NCBI RefSeq assembly: GCF_900110555.1
Contig: NZ_FOEE01000014.1
Span: 62,001 to 126,000, forward strand
Reading direction: 5' to 3'
Length of the DNA stretch: 64,000 bases
Source: Trujillonella endophytica
Lineage (GTDB): Bacteria; Actinomycetota; Actinomycetes; Mycobacteriales; Geodermatophilaceae
The notes under the pieces are model-generated. The model did not search any database. It was not told where the DNA came from and worked only from the letters and a program-made list of their open reading frames with translations. Within the stretch, counting starts at the first letter, position 1. Each line of letters opens with the position of its first letter. Positions 42,329 to 51,143 of the stretch are shown in pieces. The position numbers were made by a program, and so were the translations under genes.

Positions 42329-43816
42329 GTGGAGAGCAGCACCGCCACCGACTTCAGCACCCTCATCCGCGAACGGCTCGCCGGTTACGGCGCCGACCCG
42401 GTGATCGAGTTCGAGGGGGTCTGGTACACCGGCGAGGACCTGGCCGGCATCAGCTCCCGGATCGAGGAGCTCGCCCGCGCCGCGGGGGTGCCGGAGGACG
42501 CGCCGGTCGCCCTCGTCGTCCGCAACCGGGTCCCGCACGCCGCGGCGATGATCGGGCTGGTCGGCGCCGCGCGCTCGTTCGCCCTCGTCTACGCCTTCCA
42601 GTCGGCCGAGGCGATGGCCCGCGACGTCGACCGGCTGCGGCCGGCGGTGCTCGTCGCCGACCGTGCGGACTGGACGCCGCCCGTGGTCGAGGCGGCCCGC
42701 CGCTGCGGGACCGTGGGGATCGCGCTGACGCTGGACGGCGAGCGGGTCACGGTCGTCGACGGGCTGGACGTCCTCGGCCCCGGCCCGTTCGCCGAGCCGC
42801 CGCCCGAGCCGTCGGTCCAGGTGCTGACCAGCGGCACGACGGGCCCCCCGAAGCGGATCGCCATCCGGATGCCGGTGCTCGAGCGAGCCGCCCAGAGCGC
42901 CCTGATGGCCCGCCCTGCGGGAGAGCCGACGCCGTCGGTGCTGTTCGCGCCGTTCGGCGGGATCAGCGGGGTGTGCAGCCTCATCGCGGTGCCGTTCTCC
43001 GGCGGGCGCACGGTGCTGCTGGAGAAGTTCTCCGTCGAGGAGCTGGTGAGCAACGTCAAGCGGTTCGGGCTCAAGGCGCTCGGCGGCCCGCCGGCGGTGA
43101 TCCGGATGATCCTCGGCGCCGGCGTGCCGCGCGAGGACCTTGCGTCGGTCCAGCTGTACATGGGCGGTGCCGGACCGCTGGAGCCGGAGCTCAAGCAGCG
43201 GTTCGAGGAGGAGTACGGCATCCCGGTGCTGTGGTCCTACGGCGCCACCGAGTTCGCCGGCGGGGTGCTCACCTGGACCTGGGACCTGTACCAGCAGTTC
43301 GGCGCGGCGAAGCGAGCCAGCTCGGGCAAGCCGTACCCCGGCGTGCAGGTGCGCATCGTCGACCCGGCCACCGGTGCGGAGGTGCCGATCGGGGAGCGGG
43401 GGATCCTGGAGGCCGCGGTCGAGATGCTCGGCCCGGACTGGATCCGCACCAACGACTTCGCCTCGCGGGACGAGGACGGCTTCTTCTACCTGCACGGGCG
43501 GGCCGACGGGGCGATCAACCGCGGCGGCTTCAAGGTGCTGCCCGAGACGGTGATCTCGACGCTGGTCGAGCACCCCGCGGTGCAGGACGCCGGCGTCGTG
43601 GGCACCCCGGACGAACGGTTGGGGGAGGTGCCCTTCGCCGCCGTGGAACTCGTCGACGGAGCGGAGCCGCCGACGGAGGAGGAGCTCAAGCAGTTCGTCC
43701 GGGACCGGCTGCCGGCCTACTGCGTCCCGACCCGGGTCCGTGTCGTCGACCGGCTCCCGCGCACCGGCTCGCTCAAGGTCAGCGTGGAGGGCATCCGCGC
43801 GCTGGTGTCGACCTGA
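42329..43816 (+). CDS. AMP-dependent acyl/aryl-CoA ligase
   Basis: 495-residue ANL-family enzyme, shorter than the FadD at 12047. P-loop QVLTSGTTGPPKRI (about 168-181; the usual PKG is PKR here), LWSYGATEFAGG, TNDFASRDEDGFFYLHGRADGAINRGGFKV and C-terminal LPRTGSLKVSVEGIR with the acylation Lys. Activates a carboxylic acid to its CoA ester. GTG 42329 follows GAGGAGG. Flanked by a divergent PadR gene and followed by a TetR gene 40 nt downstream. Confidence 0.9.
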   Translation: MESSTATDFSTLIRERLAGYGADPVIEFEGVWYTGEDLAGISSRIEELARAAGVPEDAPVALVVRNRVPHAAAMIGLVGAARSFALVYAFQSAEAMARDVDRLRPAVLVADRADWTPPVVEAARRCGTVGIALTLDGERVTVVDGLDVLGPGPFAEPPPEPSVQVLTSGTTGPPKRIAIRMPVLERAAQSALMARPAGEPTPSVLFAPFGGISGVCSLIAVPFSGGRTVLLEKFSVEELVSNVKRFGLKALGGPPAVIRMILGAGVPREDLASVQLYMGGAGPLEPELKQRFEEEYGIPVLWSYGATEFAGGVLTWTWDLYQQFGAAKRASSGKPYPGVQVRIVDPATGAEVPIGERGILEAAVEMLGPDWIRTNDFASRDEDGFFYLHGRADGAINRGGFKVLPETVISTLVEHPAVQDAGVVGTPDERLGEVPFAAVELVDGAEPPTEEELKQFVRDRLPAYCVPTRVRVVDRLPRTGSLKVSVEGIRALVST

Positions 43817-43856
43817 TCCGGGGTCCGGGGGACCGGGCGCGTGCGATCCTGGCCGC

Positions 43857-44504
43857 ATGGCCACGCCTCTCCCGGACGGCGCCTCCGGGGACGTGCCGCG
43901 CCCCGACCGGCGTCCGCGGATCGAGGCCAGCCGGGACGAGGTGCTCGACACCGCCGAGGAGTTGTTCGGTGCGCGGGGCTACCGCGGCACCAGCCTCCAG
44001 CAGGTCGCCCAGCGGTGCGGGTTCTCGGTCGGGGCGGTGTACCTGTTCTTCACCAACAAGGAGGACCTGTTCGCCGAGGTGCTCCGCCGGCGCGGGGGGC
44101 GGCTGGCCGAGCTGACCAGCGCGTGCGCGGAGCGGGCCGGGCCGGCGATCGACGTCCTCGTCGACTGGGTCGACGTCGTCATCGGCTTCCACCGGCAGCA
44201 TCCCGGCTTCGGCCAGCTGTCGGCCCGCATGGTGGCGCCCGGGGGAGCCGAGGAGTTCCCCCGTCAGCTCGGGGTGTTCGCGGAGCGGCGCGACGAGGCG
44301 CTCGCCCCGGTCGTCGAGCTCATCGCCCGCGGGCAGCGGCAGGGCAGCATCCGGGCCGGGGACCCCCTGGTCCTCGTCCGCCTGCTGTCGGCGCTGGTGA
44401 CGGCCCACCACGGCATGGACCCGACCCTGCTCGGTACGTCGGTGGTCGTGGACGACGACGAGTTCCGCGCCTTCGTGCGGGACTCCTTCGCCGCCCCGCG
44501 GTAG
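43857..44504 (+). CDS. TetR-family transcriptional regulator
   Basis: 215 residues. HTH region: EVLDTAEELFGARGYRGTSLQQVAQRCGFSVGAVYLFFTNKEDLFAEVL (about 27-75). ATG 43857; the open frame further upstream overlaps the ligase and lacks a start site. It follows the ligase by 40 nt and may be co-transcribed with it, and precedes the ABC importer promoter. Confidence 0.9.
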   Translation: MATPLPDGASGDVPRPDRRPRIEASRDEVLDTAEELFGARGYRGTSLQQVAQRCGFSVGAVYLFFTNKEDLFAEVLRRRGGRLAELTSACAERAGPAIDVLVDWVDVVIGFHRQHPGFGQLSARMVAPGGAEEFPRQLGVFAERRDEALAPVVELIARGQRQGSIRAGDPLVLVRLLSALVTAHHGMDPTLLGTSVVVDDDEFRAFVRDSFAAPR

Positions 44505-44566
44505 CCGGGCGCCCCGGAGTCGAGCTGCCCGCTCGTCGGGGCCGGGCGCCTCCCGCCCGTTTGTCA

Positions 44567-44583
44567 ATCATTACTGCTTTAGC
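44567..44583 (+). promoter_or_regulatory. Element shared by the ABC operon and its binding-protein gene (copy 1)
   Basis: ATCATTACTGCTTTAGC lies 136 nt before the ABC operon start and matches 48709-48725 at 14 of 17 positions. Reverse strand has AATGAT. A common operator or promoter element is likely. Confidence 0.55.
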
Positions 44584-44719
44584 GTTGACAGTCGTGAAGC
44601 CGTGTTCAATGCTGTGACCCACGTCGCAGCTCCCCGGCGACCCGGGTCCTCCCCGCACCTCCCGGGGGACCACCGCGCACCGGAGCACTCCCGAACGGCG
44701 ACACGGAGGAACCCGTCCG

Positions 44720-45730
44720 ATGACCGAGCCGCTGCTCCTGGTCTCCCACCTGCACATGCACATCGGCAGCGCCCGCGGCGCGGTGCGCGCGGTGGACGAC
44801 GTCTCGCTCGCCATCGGCGCCGGTCAGGCGCTCGGGGTGGTCGGCGAGTCCGGCTCGGGCAAGTCGATGCTCGCCCGGGCCATCATGGGCCTGCTCCCTC
44901 CGCGCGCCGTCCGGTCGGGCTCGATCCTCTTCGAGGGTCGCGACCTGATGGCGCTGCCGGTCAAGCAGCAGCGTGACCTGTGGGGCAAGCGGATCGGCAT
45001 GGTGTTCCAGGACCCGGGCCGCTCCCTGAACCCCGTCGTCCGGGTCGAGCGACAGCTCACCGAGGGCATGCGGCGACACCTCGGCGTCGGTCGCGCGGAG
45101 GCGCGCACCCGCGCCGTGACGCTCCTGGACGAGGTCGGTGTCCCCGATCCCGAACGCCGGCTGGGCAACTACCCGCACCAGATGTCCGGGGGCATGCGGC
45201 AGCGCGTCATGCTGGCGATCGCCCTGGCCTGCGAGCCGGACCTGCTCATCGCCGACGAGCCGACGACCGCGCTCGACGTGACCATCCAGCGGCAGATCCT
45301 CGACCTGCTCCGCCGGGTGCAGCGCAGCCGGGGCATGGCGATGATGCTCATCAGCCACGACCTCTCGGTCGTCGCCGGGCGCACGGACCGCGTCGCCGTC
45401 ATGTACGCCGGCAGGCTCGCGGAGACCGGGGCCACGCGCGAGGTCTTCGCCGCGCCCCGCCACCGCTACACGCACGCGCTCCTCGACGCGACGCCGACGC
45501 TCCACCAGGAGCGGCACGCCCGCCTGCGCGTGATCGAGGGCAGCCTGCCCGATCCCACGGCGCCGCCACCGGGCTGCCGGTTCCACCAGCGGTGCACCGC
45601 CGCCGTGGAGGGCTGTGCCGGCGGCCCGATCGAGATGGAGTCGGTCGGCGTGGACCACCGGATCGCCTGCCTGAACCCGGTCGTCACCTCGCACCTGGTG
45701 GGCGCGGGTGGTGCGCACGATGGCCGGTAG
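44720..45730 (+). CDS. ABC transporter ATPase, DppD/OppD type
   Basis: 336 residues. Walker A GESGSGKS, signature MSGGMRQRV, Walker [14 protein letters not shown]-loop ISHDLSVV. The C-terminal oligopeptide-transporter extension has the Cys cluster PGCRFHQRC...GC...IAC seen in this family. Cytoplasmic ATPase of a peptide/nickel-type importer. ATG 44720 after CGGAGGAACCC. Overlaps the second ATPase gene. Confidence 0.95.
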   Translation: MTEPLLLVSHLHMHIGSARGAVRAVDDVSLAIGAGQALGVVGESGSGKSMLARAIMGLLPPRAVRSGSILFEGRDLMALPVKQQRDLWGKRIGMVFQDPGRSLNPVVRVERQLTEGMRRHLGVGRAEARTRAVTLLDEVGVPDPERRLGNYPHQMSGGMRQRVMLAIALACEPDLLIADEPTTALDVTIQRQILDLLRRVQRSRGMAMMLISHDLSVVAGRTDRVAVMYAGRLAETGATREVFAAPRHRYTHALLDATPTLHQERHARLRVIEGSLPDPTAPPPGCRFHQRCTAAVEGCAGGPIEMESVGVDHRIACLNPVVTSHLVGAGGAHDGR

Positions 45731-46781
45731 CGGGGTCGCGCACCTGCGCGGGGACGAGGCGCTGCTGCGCGTCGAGGACCTGGTCGTCGAGTACCGGACG
45801 TCGGCCGGCGTCGTCCAGGCGGTGTCGAAGGTCAGCTTCGACGTCCTGCCCGGGGAGACGCTGGGGATCGTCGGCGAGTCCGGCTGCGGCAAGTCGACGA
45901 CCGGCCGGGCGGTGCTCCGCCTCGACACGGTCACCTCGGGGAGGATCCGCTTCCGCGAGCGCGCCATCGAGGACCTCGACGAGCGCGAGATGCGGGCGCT
46001 ACGCCGGGAGATGCAGATGATCTTCCAGGACCCGGTCGGGTCGTTGAACCCGCGTCGTCCGGTCCGCGAGCTCGTCGTCGAGGGCCTCGACATCGCCGGC
46101 GCCTCCAGGAAGGAGCAGGAGGCGGCGGCCGGCCGGGTCCTGGCGGCGGTCGGGCTGTCCGACGAGCGGTTCCGCGACCTGCTGCCCCGCCGCCTCTCCG
46201 GAGGTCAGGCCCAGCGCGTGGCCATCGCCCGCGCACTCGCCGTGGAGCCGCAGCTGCTGATCTGCGACGAGCCGGTGTCGGCGCTCGACGTCTCCGTCCA
46301 GGCCCAGATCCTCAACCTGGTCGAGGACCTCAAGCGGGACCTCGGCCTGACGGTGGTCTTCATCGCCCACGACCTGAACGTCGTCCGGACGGTCAGCGAC
46401 CGGGTGCTGGTCATGTACCTCGGGAAACTCTGCGAGTTCGGTACGCCCGAGGCCGTGTACGCGTACCCCGCCCACCCCTACACGCGAGCCCTGCTGGACT
46501 CCGTGCCGCAGCCCGACGCCGTCGACGGCTTCTCCGGACCCGCTCTCGAGGGGGATCTGCCCTCCCCGCTGTCCCCGCCGACGGGCTGCCGGTTCCGCAC
46601 CCGGTGTCCCCGGGCGGACGAGCTGTGCGCGAGCGAGGAACCCCAGGTGGCCGAGGTGCGCCCGGGGCAGTTCGCCGCCTGCCACCACCCGCTGCCCGTC
46701 CCGGAGGTCCCGACGGGCTCCGGCGATGCCGCGCTCCCGATCCCCGTCCCCGTCCCCGTCCCCGCGAGGAGCACCGCGTGA
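45720..46781 (+). CDS. ABC transporter ATPase, DppF/OppF type
   Basis: 353 residues. Walker A GESGCGKST, signature LSGGQAQRV, Walker B LLICDEPVSALDV, IAHDLNVV, and the C-terminal Cys-rich extension (TGCRFRTRCPRADELC). ATG 45720 overlaps the upstream ATPase by 11 nt; GTG 45708 and 45711 are alternatives. The C-terminus is IPVPVPVPVPA, encoded by a (TCCCCG)4 microsatellite. Its stop overlaps the permease GTG. Confidence 0.94.
   Translation: MAGSGVAHLRGDEALLRVEDLVVEYRTSAGVVQAVSKVSFDVLPGETLGIVGESGCGKSTTGRAVLRLDTVTSGRIRFRERAIEDLDEREMRALRREMQMIFQDPVGSLNPRRPVRELVVEGLDIAGASRKEQEAAAGRVLAAVGLSDERFRDLLPRRLSGGQAQRVAIARALAVEPQLLICDEPVSALDVSVQAQILNLVEDLKRDLGLTVVFIAHDLNVVRTVSDRVLVMYLGKLCEFGTPEAVYAYPAHPYTRALLDSVPQPDAVDGFSGPALEGDLPSPLSPPTGCRFRTRCPRADELCASEEPQVAEVRPGQFAACHHPLPVPEVPTGSGDAALPIPVPVPVPARSTA
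46741..46764 (+). repeat. Hexamer microsatellite (TCCCCG)x4
   Basis: Four exact TCCCCG units encoding Val-Pro pairs at the end of the second ATPase. Copy changes keep the frame, so only the tail length would vary; it ends 13 nt before the permease start and is close to its Shine-Dalgarno (GAGGAG). Confidence 0.85.
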
Positions 46782-47734
46782 CCCTCCTCGGCACGCTCCG
46801 CAAGGTGGCGCGCAGCCTGCTCGTCGTCCTGCTCGTGACCTTCATGGTCGTGGCGCTGCTGAGCCTGGCTCCCGGCTCCGTGGCCACGGTCATCCTCGGC
46901 CCCGCCGCCACCCCGGAGTCCGTCGCCGCGCTCAACGAGGAGCTCGGCCTGAACGACTCCGTGTTCGTGCAGTACTGGGACTGGCTGACCAACGCGCTGC
47001 ACGGCGACCTCGGCACGTCCCTGCTCACCGACCTGCCGGTGACGGAGACGATCTGGGAGCGCCTCCCCGTCACCCTCGAGCTGGCCCTCCTGGCGCAGGT
47101 CATCGCCCTCGGGATCGCCGTCCCGCTGGCGATCGCGGCGGCGGCGCGTCCGGGCAGCGTGGTCGACCGGTTCACCAGCGCGATCTCCTCGGCCTCGCTC
47201 TCGATCCCCGCGTTCGTGGCGGCGCCGATCCTCGTCTACTTCCTGGCCCTGCAGCTGGACCTCTTCCCGGTCTCCGGCTGGAACGACCTCTCCGAGGGGA
47301 TCGGCCCCAACCTGGAGAGCGCGCTGCTCCCGGCGTTCGCCATCGCCCTGGCGGAGATCGCGGCGTTCCAGCGGCTGCTGCGGACCGACCTCGTCAGCAC
47401 GCTCCGCGAGGACTACATCGCGGCCGCCCGCGCGAAGGGCATGTCGCCGACCTTCGTGATGCTGCGGCACGCGCTGCGGCCGTCGTCCTTCTCGCTCATC
47501 ACGCTGCTGGCCATCAGCACCGGCCGGCTGCTGGGCGGCACGGTCATCGTGGAGACGCTGTTCTCCCTGCCGGGGCTGGGCTCGCTCGTCGTCAACTCCA
47601 TCACCTCGCGGGACGTGGTCGTGGTCCAGGGTGTCGTGGCCTTCATCGCCGTCGTCTACGTGGCGCTCAACACCGCGGTCGACGTGGGCTACGGCCTGCT
47701 CGACCCCCGCGTGCGCAAGGAGGCCAGGGCGTGA
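46778..47734 (+). CDS. ABC transporter permease, DppB/OppB type
   Basis: 318-residue integral membrane protein with about six segments; the first is LLVVLLVTFMVVALLSLAPG. The EAA loop DYIAAARAKGMSPTFVMLRHALRPS contacts the ATPases. GTG 46778 overlaps the ATPase stop (GTGA), with CGAGGAG upstream. One half of the translocation channel. Confidence 0.94.
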   Translation: MTLLGTLRKVARSLLVVLLVTFMVVALLSLAPGSVATVILGPAATPESVAALNEELGLNDSVFVQYWDWLTNALHGDLGTSLLTDLPVTETIWERLPVTLELALLAQVIALGIAVPLAIAAAARPGSVVDRFTSAISSASLSIPAFVAAPILVYFLALQLDLFPVSGWNDLSEGIGPNLESALLPAFAIALAEIAAFQRLLRTDLVSTLREDYIAAARAKGMSPTFVMLRHALRPSSFSLITLLAISTGRLLGGTVIVETLFSLPGLGSLVVNSITSRDVVVVQGVVAFIAVVYVALNTAVDVGYGLLDPRVRKEARA

Positions 47735-48633
47735 CCCAGATCGACTACCTCGACCAGACCGGCGGGGTGCTGGCGGAATCGGGTCCCCACGAGCCCGTCG
47801 TGCCGGTCGTGCGCCGGCGCCGCTCGCTGTCGGTGGGCCTTGCCTACTCCTGGCTCGCCCTCGTCGTGGTGCTGGCCGCCCTGGTGCCGCTGCTGCCGGT
47901 GAGCGACTTCGACATCGCGGCCGGCCCGCCGCGGACGACCCCCGGCTTCGGCGACGGGCTGGACCTGCTGCTGGGGACCGACAACTTCGGCCGCTCGGTC
48001 CTCTCGCGCATCCTGTACGGCGGTCGGGTGTCCCTGGTCGTGGGCCTGGTCGCCGGGACCGTGGCCTTCGTGATCGGGACGTTCCTCGGGTTGCTCGCCG
48101 GGTACTTCGGGCGCTGGGTGGACGCCGTCATCACCTACGTGACCGACGCGCTGCTCGCGTTCCCCCCGCTGATCCTGCTCCTGTCGATCTCGGCGGTCAC
48201 CAAGCCCAGCCTGTTCACCCTCACGGTGGGGCTGACCATCCTGGTCATCCCGTCGTTCGTCCGGTTGTCCCGCGCGAACACCATCGCCTGGCGGTCCCGG
48301 GAGTTCGTCCGGGCGGCGCGCAACATGGGCGCCACCAGCCCCCGGATCATCCGGCGCGAGATCCTGCCCAACGTGCTGCCGACGGTGGCCTCCTACCTGC
48401 CGCTGGTGATCGCGTCCCTGATCGTCGCCGAGGGCTCGCTGAGCTTCCTGGGGCTCGGCATCCCGGCTCCCACGCCCAGCTGGGGCGGGATGATCGCCGA
48501 CGGCAAGGACTCCCTCGACGACGCCGCGTACCTGGTGCTCGTGCCGGCGGTGGTCGTCTTCCTCACGGTGTTCGCCCTCAACCAGATCGGCGACTCGCTG
48601 CGCGCCCGGTTCGACCGCACGGCCGGCGACTGA
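47731..48633 (+). CDS. ABC transporter permease, DppC/OppC type
   Basis: 300-residue membrane protein: cytoplasmic N-terminus, then YSWLALVVVLAALVPLLPV, a LLGTDNFGRSVLSRILYGGRVSL motif typical of DppC, EAA loop EFVRAARNMGATSPRIIRREILPNVLP. GTG 47731 overlaps the partner permease stop. Completes the importer with the binding protein 225 nt downstream. Confidence 0.94.
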   Translation: MTQIDYLDQTGGVLAESGPHEPVVPVVRRRRSLSVGLAYSWLALVVVLAALVPLLPVSDFDIAAGPPRTTPGFGDGLDLLLGTDNFGRSVLSRILYGGRVSLVVGLVAGTVAFVIGTFLGLLAGYFGRWVDAVITYVTDALLAFPPLILLLSISAVTKPSLFTLTVGLTILVIPSFVRLSRANTIAWRSREFVRAARNMGATSPRIIRREILPNVLPTVASYLPLVIASLIVAEGSLSFLGLGIPAPTPSWGGMIADGKDSLDDAAYLVLVPAVVVFLTVFALNQIGDSLRARFDRTAGD

Positions 48634-48708
48634 GCCGACCCGCCACGGGACGCGGACGCCTGCCCGGGCGCCGCGCGGGCCCGGCACCGCTGTTACGCAA
48701 TAGTTACC

Positions 48709-48725
48709 ATCATTACTAGTTTGGC
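48709..48725 (+). promoter_or_regulatory. Shared ABC/binding-protein element (copy 2)
   Basis: ATCATTACTAGTTTGGC, 14 of 17 identical to 44567-44583, lies 134 nt before the binding-protein start at 48859, almost the same distance as copy 1 to its operon (136 nt). Confidence 0.55.
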
Positions 48726-48858
48726 TGTGGCGTGCCTCACCGGTGCCACGTCACACTTCTGTGAACGCCCGCTCAATCGAGCACTCGCCGGGCCGGCCGC
48801 GCAGTTCCGCGGATGACGCCCTGCCCGTACCCCCGTCCCCGATCGAAGAGGTCCCGCG

Positions 48859-50424
48859 ATGCACCGCAGACGGAACTCCCTGGTTGCACTGGCCGTCACC
48901 GCGGCACTGGCGCTCACCGCCTGCGGCGGCGGGGACGACGACGGAGGCGGCTCCGCCGGCTCGGGCTCCGGTGAACCGGTGGCCGGCGGCACCGCGGCCA
49001 TCGGCATGGTCAGCGAGCCGCGGACGCTGGACCCCGCCTACCTGAGCAACAACCTGACGACCAACTCGCTCGTCGGCAACGCGCTCTACGGCGCGCTGGT
49101 CACCAACGACCCCGTGACCGGCGAGGTCAGCCCGTCGATGGCGGAGAGCGTGGAGACGACCGACGGGGGGACGACGTACCGGTTGGTGCTCCAGGAGGGG
49201 CTGACGTTCTCCGACGGCACCCCGCTGGACGCGGCGGCGGTGCAGGCCAACTGGGACCGCGACCGCAGCATCGAGCTCCGGGCGCCGGTCATCGCGGTCG
49301 CGATCAACATCAGGACGACGACGGTGGTGGACCCCCGGACGCTGGAGTTCACGCTCAACACGCCGACGCTCGCGTTCGACCAGACGGTCGCCACCAGCGC
49401 GCTCAACTGGATCGCCTCGCCTGCGGCGCTCGAGGGCGACCAGGCCTCGTTCGACGCGGCTCCCATCGGCGGGGGTCCGTTCGTCCTCGAGAGCTGGAGT
49501 CGTGGCGGCGCGATGGAGCTGGTCAGGAACGACGCCTACTGGGATGCGCCCAAGCCCTACCTCGACGGCCTGACGCTCACCGCGCAGAACGACGCGCAGC
49601 AGCGGTTCAACACGCTGCAGAGCGACCAGGTGGACGCCATTCTCAACAACAGCCCGGTGATCACCCAGCGTGCCGAGGAGGCCGGCATCACGGTCGCGGT
49701 GCCGAGCCGGCCCAACGGTGGCAGCACCGTCGTCTTCCAGACGCAGGTCGCCCCGTTCGACGACCCCCGCGCGCGGGAGGCGGTCTACAAGGCGATCGAC
49801 CTCGACGTCGTCCAGAGCGCGGTCTTCAACGGCGAGGGCACCGTGCCGCTGTCGCTGTTCGGCGAGGACTCGCCGTTCTACACCGGGGAGTACCTCTCGG
49901 GCGCCGACCCCGAGCGGGCGCAGGAGCTGTTCGACGAGCTCGCCGACGAGGGCAGTCCGGTCGAGTTCACCATGGTCACCTTCCCGACCACGGAGTCCCT
50001 GGCCGTCGCCCAGTCCATGCAGTCGCAGCTGGCGGCGTTCGACAACGTCACCATGGAGATCGACAACCGCGACTTCGCCGGCGCCCAGGGTGCGCTGACC
50101 GGTGGCCAGTTCCAGGCCAGCATCGCCGGCCTGCAGTTCGTCGACCCCGAGCCGCAGCTGTACTCGGGCCTGTACTCGACGTCGTTCCTCAACTTCTCCA
50201 AGATCTCCGACCCGGAGATCGACGAGGCGCTGGACGCGGCCCGGGTGGCGACGGACGACGAGGCCCGCGTCCAGCTCTACCGGTCGGTGGAGGAGCGGGT
50301 GGCCGAGCTCTACCCGTTCATCATCTGGAGCGCGACGCGCGAGAACGTCCTCGGCGACCTGCAGGGCGTCGGGCTCTACGGAACCGGTTCGGTGCTCCTC
50401 GACGGGGCCTGGCTGGCCCCGTAG
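48859..50424 (+). CDS. Peptide-type ABC solute-binding lipoprotein
   Basis: 521-residue family-5 binding protein. Signal peptide with lipobox LTAC, an Asp/Gly/Ser tether, then GGTAAIGMVSEPRTLDPAYLSNN, LTFSDGTPLDAAAVQANW and RNDAYWDAPKPYLDGLTL. Lipid-anchored on the outer face of the membrane; supplies substrate to the permeases at 46778-48633. Separated from them by 225 nt with its own promoter, which allows higher expression. Very similar to 16718-18292. Confidence 0.94.
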   Translation: MHRRRNSLVALAVTAALALTACGGGDDDGGGSAGSGSGEPVAGGTAAIGMVSEPRTLDPAYLSNNLTTNSLVGNALYGALVTNDPVTGEVSPSMAESVETTDGGTTYRLVLQEGLTFSDGTPLDAAAVQANWDRDRSIELRAPVIAVAINIRTTTVVDPRTLEFTLNTPTLAFDQTVATSALNWIASPAALEGDQASFDAAPIGGGPFVLESWSRGGAMELVRNDAYWDAPKPYLDGLTLTAQNDAQQRFNTLQSDQVDAILNNSPVITQRAEEAGITVAVPSRPNGGSTVVFQTQVAPFDDPRAREAVYKAIDLDVVQSAVFNGEGTVPLSLFGEDSPFYTGEYLSGADPERAQELFDELADEGSPVEFTMVTFPTTESLAVAQSMQSQLAAFDNVTMEIDNRDFAGAQGALTGGQFQASIAGLQFVDPEPQLYSGLYSTSFLNFSKISDPEIDEALDAARVATDDEARVQLYRSVEERVAELYPFIIWSATRENVLGDLQGVGLYGTGSVLLDGAWLAP

Positions 50425-50440
50425 GGCTCACCCCGCCCGG

Positions 50441-50475
50441 GCGGGCGCGGCTCCCTCGCCGGGAGCCGCGCCCGC
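50441..50475. terminator. Hairpin terminator, 15-bp stem
   Basis: GCGGGCGCGGCTCCC (50441-50455) pairs with 50461-50475 around TCGCC. It lies between the binding-protein stop (50424) and the convergent TetR stop (50502). Confidence 0.8.
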
Positions 50476-50501
50476 TCCGCGTCGCGGGGAGGCGGGAGCG
50501 G

Positions 50502-51143
50502 TCAGGCGTCGGCGCAGACGCCGGCGCAGGTCATCCGACCCAGCCAGCGACCGACCGCGGCCGGGTCCCGGACGTCGACCGAGCGCAGGCCGGTGAGCGA
50601 ACCGACCTGCGCCACCCCGAGGGCGATCCACTCCTCGGCCTCGGTGGCCGACACCCCGGCGCGCAGCTCGCCGGCCGCGTCGGCCCGCCGCACGTACGGC
50701 CGGATCAGCTCCGCCACCCGCTCCCGCTCGCGGCCCAGGCGCAGCGCCAGGAAGCGGGCCAGGCTCTCGTCACCGGCGGCCAGGTGCTCGCCCATGCGGT
50801 AGCGGGTGCCGGTGGCCGCCAGCACCTCGGCCACCACCGCGACCGCCTCGGCCAGGGTGCGGGTGCGCTCGGCCCGCTCGGTGATCAGGGCCAGGTCGCG
50901 CTCCCGCTCGAACTCGCGGATGCCGTTGAACAGCGCGCCGCGGTCGGCGAAGTGGCGGTAGAGGGTCGCCCGGGACAGCCCGGCGGCGGCGGCGACGTCC
51001 TGCATCGTGGTCTTCGCCCGCCCGAACCGGGTGACGCACTCCATCCCGGCCCGCAGGATCCGGTCGCGGGTGTCGGCGTCGGTCGGGACGGCGTCGGTCG
51101 GGGGGGTGTCCTGTGCGGTGCCGGGTTCCACGCCGGTAATCAT
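50502..51143 (-). CDS. TetR-family transcriptional regulator
   Basis: 213 residues. HTH: RDRILRAGMECVTRFGRAKTTMQDVAAAAGLSRATLYRHFADRGALF (about 26-72). ATG 51143 overlaps the stop of the ACAD gene (ATGA), so it is the last gene of an ACAD-ACAD-TetR operon and probably regulates it and the divergent thiolase operon at 53680. Confidence 0.9.
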   Translation of the reverse strand: MITGVEPGTAQDTPPTDAVPTDADTRDRILRAGMECVTRFGRAKTTMQDVAAAAGLSRATLYRHFADRGALFNGIREFERERDLALITERAERTRTLAEAVAVVAEVLAATGTRYRMGEHLAAGDESLARFLALRLGRERERVAELIRPYVRRADAAGELRAGVSATEAEEWIALGVAQVGSLTGLRSVDVRDPAAVGRWLGRMTCAGVCADA

